From the NCBI GenBank assembly GCA_965369325.1, contig CBDUQI010000221.1:1-9875 (forward strand): a stretch of 9,875 nucleotides of DNA. The letters run 5' to 3'. The translations under genes and the position numbers were made by a program. This document shows, one piece after another, positions 6,351 through 9,875 of this stretch (within the stretch, counting starts at the first letter, position 1; every line of letters starts with the position of its first letter). Origin of the DNA: CBDUQI01 sp965369325 (GTDB taxonomy: Bacteria > Pseudomonadota > Gammaproteobacteria > Steroidobacterales > JBCBZW01). Under the pieces are notes generated by a model. It was given only the letters and a program-made list of their open reading frames with translations, was not told where the DNA came from and ran no database searches.

Positions 6351-8669
6351 CTAATCGCACGCCCACCCGGTACCAGGCCCGCAATCGCCCGGGCAACAGT
6401 TTGGCATTGTGACCAAAAACTCGCCGTCAATGCTTTCGCCGTCCGCGTGCTCGATAAAAGCGTATACAGTTAGCGCGTGGCGCTTCTGTGAATGGTAGGC
6501 AATATCCAATTTGCTTCTTACATCAACCAACATGGCTGTCGGGTCTGCAAGCACGCTGTCGGAGTATATGAGTTCCGCCTGATAAAATTGGCCTTCGTCA
6601 TCGTACTCCAGCTGAGCGACCATTCGATTCCTACCTTCTCCTTGAATGCCGCGAAGGGACACCTCCGGGGTATGGATATGGCGAGCATTCATTTGGTGCT
6701 TAGCGAAATCGATAGCCAAGTACGGCCCAGATACCGGGCTCAGTTGCAAGCATTCTGCGCGTTCCGTTGCATGAGATGACCGTGAAGATGCCAGCATGTC
6801 TACGGAGTCCGATGACTTTCCTAACAGACTCCAATCGTCTGTCACCACTCGCAAACCACTGTCAAATATTCTCAACGAGCGAAGGACGGTCGGGCCACAT
6901 GAGGAACCTTGCCTCAAAGCTGAGGGTGGCGCGGCCCAGTTTTCGGTACTTCCCAAATCGAATACCAATGTATCCGTGCTAGTCGCAGCACAGCCACCCC
7001 CTCCGCCGCCACTTACGGTGCAAACTCGGCAAGAGTTCCGGACATTACTCGCGCAACAAGTGCTCTGTGATGTCCCAGGCTGACAAAGATTTGGGTGCGT
7101 CGCGATTCCGCATACTATGCTGCCAGCACAACCCTCCAGGGCTTGGCAGGTTGGGCACCACAGCTGACAACCCGCATTCGCGATCGCATCGAACTGACCA
7201 GCGATTGCCTGGGAGACGATTGAGTCTGAATGATAGGACTTTTGCAGATCGTTGACGGATCTATCCCCTATGGTCCCCCCAAAAGAGGATGTCGAATCAG
7301 AGATCGATGCTTTCGGGCATCGATACATACCCTCTTCCCGCAAGCATGTGACTGCGATGACTCCCATCACTCGTGGGTCGCCCGAATTCCCAATCTTGGC
7401 GGGGAACGAGAGTTCAATTGTGTCAGTAGCGGCGTCATGGAATGTTCGTGGGGTCAGACTCGCAACGTTTGAATGCTTCACTTCAAATGCATTTGAGCCG
7501 GCCGACAGTACGCCAGAGAAACTCTCCACGTAGTTCACGACCCGCCCGTCACTCCCCTTTGCAGAAGCGCCCGGATAGAATTGAATCTCCAGTTGCCAGT
7601 TTTCCCCCCTCGGCGCTCCGTCATCGCCCCTCTTGGGCGCACCAGTGACCAGTACGGTCAGAGACTCTCTGTCAGCACTGCAGGCGGGCAATTCCACGTC
7701 CGCAGTACATAGCGTGTCCCGCACAACAGGAGAGTCCGTCAACGTGCCGAGAACCTGAGAGTTTCCGCTCCCCTCAAGGCTGATGACAGCAGGGGTGAAT
7801 CTCATCAAGGGCATGGAGCGGTTTGCCCCCCGAGTCTCCGCTGAATCACCGAGTAACTGGGCGAGCTTGATATTCGAAGAAAGAGCGATGCGTTCGTTCC
7901 TGGTGCGGCGAATGATGAGGTCTTCTTCTTGCTGGATAGCGAGTGCGCCATTCTCGCCTTCGGAAAATACCATGTAGATTTGCACATGAAGTTTCGCGCC
8001 GGATTTCTCATGCTGAAGCATGGCCGGCACGTAAACTCGAACTCGCCCATCCACTTGGCTAGTTTGAAATGTCGCACCCATGATTCCAAAGTTCTCTTGG
8101 GTGACTGTCAGTTCCCACTCATGCCCCGCCCTACTTGATATGGTTAGACGCCCTCGCACATCAGCAAGAAACGATACCGGGAAATCGGGGCCTGCCACGA
8201 TAGTGTTTTCGACTCGCCCTTGGAGCGCTAAAGAAAACACGTTAGTGAGTTCAGGCGCTGTATCCTCTGCTGTCAGGAATGCTGCGCCGGGGACCGTGCC
8301 ACTGGCAGAGATAGCGAAGTCACCTCTGATGTGGTTGCTATCGCCCCGAAACAAGTCAGCGGTGGAAACATTACCCAAATCGAGCGCGGAGCGTTCGGGT
8401 GAAGTAAAAAAACGCCATTCCTCCGACGCAACTAAAGCCGCGTTGTTTCGCGTCGTCTCCTCAGCAGTCAACGACATTTCAGCGTTCTGGGAATCACCCT
8501 GCCCTTCCAAAATCGACTTGAGCGAATCTTCCGCAGCAAAAGATGGACTTGATGCGCCGCCCAATAGACAGACAAGTAAGTACGCCTTTACTGATGACCA
8601 AAGCATGGCGCGGGGAGGATTTCGTACGCTTGCGTACCCAACGTCAGAAGTGGATTCAATGCTTGACAT
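6351..8669 (-). CDS. Large exported Cys-rich protein of unknown function
   Basis: Not recognised. From the ATG at 8669 it is 772 residues. A GGGAG ribosome site (8677-8681) lies 7 nt upstream, which favours this start over the in-frame ATG at 8699, which has none. A long n-region precedes a hydrophobic core (AYLLVCLLGG) and a probable cut after PSFA near residue 45. Residues about 110-460 look beta-rich and carry spaced Cys pairs (321/330, 442/451). A cluster of 11 Cys in 60 residues follows (501-560: CQLWCPTC..., CRVC), ending in six glycines and a Cys. About 200 further residues end in a Cys-rich tail (C758, C759, C763, C771). The CxxC motifs lack a following His, so it is not a c-type cytochrome. 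It is the first gene of a probable operon with the PPC/dockerin-like protein. It is probably periplasmic, secreted or surface-located and disulfide-stabilised. Confidence 0.75.
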   Translation of the reverse strand: MSSIESTSDVGYASVRNPPRAMLWSSVKAYLLVCLLGGASSPSFAAEDSLKSILEGQGDSQNAEMSLTAEETTRNNAALVASEEWRFFTSPERSALDLGNVSTADLFRGDSNHIRGDFAISASGTVPGAAFLTAEDTAPELTNVFSLALQGRVENTIVAGPDFPVSFLADVRGRLTISSRAGHEWELTVTQENFGIMGATFQTSQVDGRVRVYVPAMLQHEKSGAKLHVQIYMVFSEGENGALAIQQEEDLIIRRTRNERIALSSNIKLAQLLGDSAETRGANRSMPLMRFTPAVISLEGSGNSQVLGTLTDSPVVRDTLCTADVELPACSADRESLTVLVTGAPKRGDDGAPRGENWQLEIQFYPGASAKGSDGRVVNYVESFSGVLSAGSNAFEVKHSNVASLTPRTFHDAATDTIELSFPAKIGNSGDPRVMGVIAVTCLREEGMYRCPKASISDSTSSFGGTIGDRSVNDLQKSYHSDSIVSQAIAGQFDAIANAGCQLWCPTCQALEGCAGSIVCGIATHPNLCQPGTSQSTCCASNVRNSCRVCTVSGGGGGGCAATSTDTLVFDLGSTENWAAPPSALRQGSSCGPTVLRSLRIFDSGLRVVTDDWSLLGKSSDSVDMLASSRSSHATERAECLQLSPVSGPYLAIDFAKHQMNARHIHTPEVSLRGIQGEGRNRMVAQLEYDDEGQFYQAELIYSDSVLADPTAMLVDVRSKLDIAYHSQKRHALTVYAFIEHADGESIDGEFLVTMPNCCPGDCGPGTGWACD

Positions 8670-8676
8670 GTTCATT

Positions 8677-8681
8677 CTCCC
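8677..8681 (-). promoter_or_regulatory. Ribosome binding site that places the Cys-rich protein start at 8669
   Basis: GGGAG on the minus strand is followed by 7 nt and then ATG at 8669. The nearer ATG at 8675 is too close to this site. The upstream ATG at 8699 lies inside a direct repeat and has no purine-rich site before it. Confidence 0.6.
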
Positions 8682-8693
8682 ATTTGACTTATC

Positions 8694-8724
8694 GGCCATG
8701 CAGAAGGTCGGGCCATGCAGAAGG
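8694..8724. repeat. 14-bp direct repeat in the leader of the exported-protein operon
   Basis: GGCCATGCAGAAGG occurs exactly at 8694-8707 and again at 8711-8724, a 17-bp period. It lies between the predicted promoter and the ribosome site of the Cys-rich gene. It could be a regulator or RNA-binding site, or a replication-slippage duplication. Each copy contains a minus-strand ATG, in different frames. Confidence 0.75.
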
Positions 8725-8779
8725 CTAAAACTGCTATCCGGGGGTCGCGTGCGGAAGGCCTTCTATTGGGGATATAAAC

Positions 8780-8806
8780 ATAATACCCGTCTGTTGAAAA
8801 CGTCAA
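8780..8806 (-). promoter_or_regulatory. Sigma70-like promoter for the exported-protein operon
   Basis: Minus-strand TTGACG (8806-8801) and TATTAT (8785-8780) each differ by one base from the -35 and -10 consensus, with a short 15-bp spacer. Sliding the -35 two bases to TTTTGA gives a 17-bp spacer. The region is clearly AT-rich against its surroundings. It predicts a leader of about 100 nt before the ATG at 8669. Confidence 0.55.
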
Positions 8807-8895
8807 AATATCAGGTTTTTTGGCATGTTACGCTCGCTATTGGGTGCGCGTCAGCCAGGTTCGGTGGGGGTGTTATGAATAAGACAGGCAAAAGA

Positions 8896-8923
8896 AAAGG
8901 GCGACCCCGGAGGGTCGCCCTTT
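8896..8923 (-). terminator. Intrinsic terminator of the cold-shock gene
   Basis: A 12-bp perfect stem (core GGGCGACCC / GGGTCGCCC, extended by AAA/TTT) closes on a 4-nt loop. Reading the minus strand, it runs into TTTTCTTTT. It lies 38 nt after the cold-shock stop codon and insulates that gene from the exported-protein promoter. Confidence 0.92.
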
Positions 8924-8961
8924 CTTCGCGAACAGCGCTGAAACAGCGCCTGGTCCGCGGG

Positions 8962-9165
8962 TTAGGCTGCTTTCAAATTACCAGCGGCCTGTCGACCGCG
9001 TTCGGTCACCACTTCGAATTCGACGCGCTGACCTTCAGCGAGAGTGTCCATGCCGGCACCCTGCACCGCACTGATATGAACGAAAACATCACCATCACCG
9101 TTCTCCGGTGCGATGAAACCAAAACCCTTAGTCGGGTTGAACCATTTTACAGTTCCAACAGCCAT
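8962..9165 (-). CDS. Cold-shock protein, CspA family
   Basis: A 67-residue single cold-shock domain, the full standard length, binding single-stranded RNA or DNA as an RNA chaperone in the cytoplasm. The start MAVGTVKWFNPTKGFGFI carries RNP1 (KGFGFI, 13-18), and VFVHISAV carries RNP2 (27-31). The family's surface aromatics W8, F15, F17, F28 and H30 are visible. The ATG at 9165 is preceded by GGAGG (9172-9176) at 6 nt; the longer in-frame start at 9219 would add residues foreign to the family. The gene is monocistronic, with its own terminator. The space to the predicted promoter leaves a leader of about 130 nt, as is common for cold-inducible csp genes. Which paralogue it is, and whether it is cold-induced, cannot be told. 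Confidence 0.95.
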   Translation of the reverse strand: MAVGTVKWFNPTKGFGFIAPENGDGDVFVHISAVQGAGMDTLAEGQRVEFEVVTERGRQAAGNLKAA

Positions 9166-9257
9166 TTTAGGCCTCCATAACTTATTTCCCGCGCGCAAAT
9201 CGGGCGCGGTAACGAACAACCTTATCGTAGTGGGGAACTTGAAGCGTGATGTCCGAG

Positions 9258-9269
9258 GACCGGACGGTC
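9258..9269. repeat. Small inverted repeat in the cold-shock leader
   Basis: GACCG (9258-9262) and CGGTC (9265-9269) pair exactly around GA within the predicted csp 5' leader. A two-base gap is too tight as an RNA loop, so if it folds, the inner pair must open. It may be part of a structured leader, which is inference. Confidence 0.25.
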
Positions 9270-9305
9270 GGCCGAAAAGTGCAGCAAAACGTAGATCGCG
9301 CGCGA

Positions 9306-9334
9306 ATATTACAGCACCCGCGCGGCAGATACAA
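9306..9334 (-). promoter_or_regulatory. Weak promoter candidate for the cold-shock gene
   Basis: Minus-strand TTGTAT (9334-9329), a 17-bp spacer and TAATAT (9311-9306) lie in the 181-bp gap between the 88-aa gene stop and the csp start. The matches to consensus are moderate (about 3/6 and 4/6). If correct, the leader is about 130 nt long. Confidence 0.35.
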
Positions 9335-9346
9335 GTTTAATTCGAC

Positions 9347-9613
9347 CTACTTTGCAGTTTTTCGCTTTGGCGCTGTGACCAGTTGGACCCGGCCGCGTTT
9401 GCCCATCTGCCGCTGATTGGACTGAGCGACAATCTCCTCGACCTCTGTTGTGACCTCCCGCAGGTTGCCGCGGCGAAATCCGCTGATCGTATTATCGCCC
9501 TGAGATATCTCGTAGCGATACCAATTTGTGCCGCTGGCGCCGGATGGAGCTGCGGTTTTTTCAACAGAAAGGATCTTATAAGGCTCGCCTTTAGCCTGGG
9601 TTGGGTCGGTCAT
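9347..9613 (-). CDS. Small conserved-looking hypothetical protein, 88 aa
   Basis: A soluble 88-residue protein with no signal peptide or membrane segment. The central part NWYRYEISQGDNTISGFRRGNLREVTTEVEEIVAQSN alternates beta-like strands with a helix. The C-terminus is basic (GKRGRVQLVTAPKRKTAK) and could contact nucleic acid, which is inference. The general pattern (YRYxIxQGxNTIxGxRxGxLxxVT...GKRGRVxLV) reminds me of small uncharacterised gammaproteobacterial proteins, but I cannot name a family. A GAGA element lies 5 nt before the ATG. It sits upstream of the cold-shock gene on the same strand with a 181-bp gap, so co-transcription is not implied. The codon pattern is normal for the region and the frame is intact. 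Confidence 0.75.
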   Translation of the reverse strand: MTDPTQAKGEPYKILSVEKTAAPSGASGTNWYRYEISQGDNTISGFRRGNLREVTTEVEEIVAQSNQRQMGKRGRVQLVTAPKRKTAK

Positions 9614-9851
9614 CTATATCTCGCGAGTGGCTATTCCATGCCAGTTGCAACGCGCTGGGCGTGAGGACTGACCATTACATCCGCTACGGTACCATGCGCG
9701 TGCTCGCACGCCTACCCGGAGCTGCGTTATGTCAGGTCCGCCGCGGCCGGAAAATCCCGCAAATTCAGTGCTTGGGCCGACCTTGTGAGGCGGATACAGC
9801 GGCGGCTAACGACGCACCGCGCCCAAGGCAACAACGTATCCTCTGTCCGGT
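9614..9851. other. Stretch without a convincing gene at the right side
   Basis: No frame here looks coding on either strand. The longest plus-strand frame is rich in Arg and Cys with unfavourable codons, and it overlaps the 88-aa gene antisense. I see no tRNA, no clear promoter for the 88-aa gene and no insertion-sequence end. Confidence 0.5.
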
Positions 9852-9875
9852 ATAGCCTTAGCCGGCTAAGGCTAT
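9852..9875. repeat. Perfect 24-bp palindrome at the window edge
   Basis: ATAGCCTTAGCC (9852-9863) is followed directly by its exact reverse complement GGCTAAGGCTAT (9864-9875). As RNA this gives a 10-bp stem with a CCGG loop. The window ends on its last base, so the arm may be longer. A terminator of a gene to the right, or a dispersed palindromic element, are both possible. No T-run follows on the minus-strand side. Confidence 0.7.

Noticed and set aside
6990..7169. CxxC motifs as c-type heme sites
   Set aside because: None of the CxxC motifs is followed by His, so CxxCH is absent.
8754..8763. GAAGGCCTTC palindrome between promoter and leader repeat
   Set aside because: A 10-bp palindrome alone is not rare enough, and it has no matching partner site.
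8080..9180. 366-aa plus-strand frame
   Set aside because: It runs antisense through the Cys-rich gene start, the csp terminator and the whole csp gene; composition is not protein-like.
9601..9855. 84-aa plus-strand frame near the right edge
   Set aside because: Unfavourable codons, high Arg/Cys content, overlap with the 88-aa gene, and a stop inside the palindrome.

Overview
The window looks like a chromosomal segment of a Gram-negative, probably marine or aquatic gammaproteobacterium. The grounds are a two-component pair that resembles the 'proteobacterial dedicated sortase system' regulators, signal peptides and Cys-rich exported proteins, a CspA-type cold-shock gene, and roughly 60% G+C in the housekeeping-like genes. 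This taxonomic placement is inference; no rRNA or marker gene is present.

Layout. (1) 1-216: left edge and leader region. It carries a 7-bp-arm dyad (95-119) and possibly the first 25 codons of a divergent minus-strand gene. (2) 217-3048: a plus-strand two-gene operon, a 229-aa OmpR-type response regulator (TTG start) and a 705-aa membrane histidine kinase with a CBM9/DOMON-like periplasmic sensor. These match pdsR/pdsS in length and architecture. No sortase or LPXTG target lies in the window. (3) 3052-3072: a perfect hairpin between convergent genes. (4) 4269-3085, minus: a fold-type I PLP aminotransferase. (5) 8669-4386, minus: a probable two-gene operon of exported proteins. The first encodes a 772-aa unrecognised Cys-rich protein. 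The second encodes a 640-aa protein with four disulfide-framed, PPC-like repeats followed by a thrombospondin-type-3 segment and a dockerin-like double Ca2+ motif. A sigma70-like promoter (8780-8806) and a leader with a 14-bp direct repeat precede the pair. (6) 9165-8962, minus: a 67-aa cold-shock protein with a strong terminator (8896-8923) and apparently a long leader. (7) 9613-9347, minus: an 88-aa small soluble protein of unknown function. (8) 9614-9875: no convincing gene; it ends in a perfect 24-bp palindrome cut by the window edge.

The exported two-gene operon is the most distinctive part. Its hand-sampled G+C (about 50-53% in most lines) is lower than that of the flanking genes (about 60%), and neither protein has a function readable from its sequence. 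The dockerin-like and Ca2+-binding C-terminus, the disulfide-rich repeats and the Cys-cluster partner suggest an extracellular or surface assembly. Nothing in the sequence proves that the sortase-type regulators control it.
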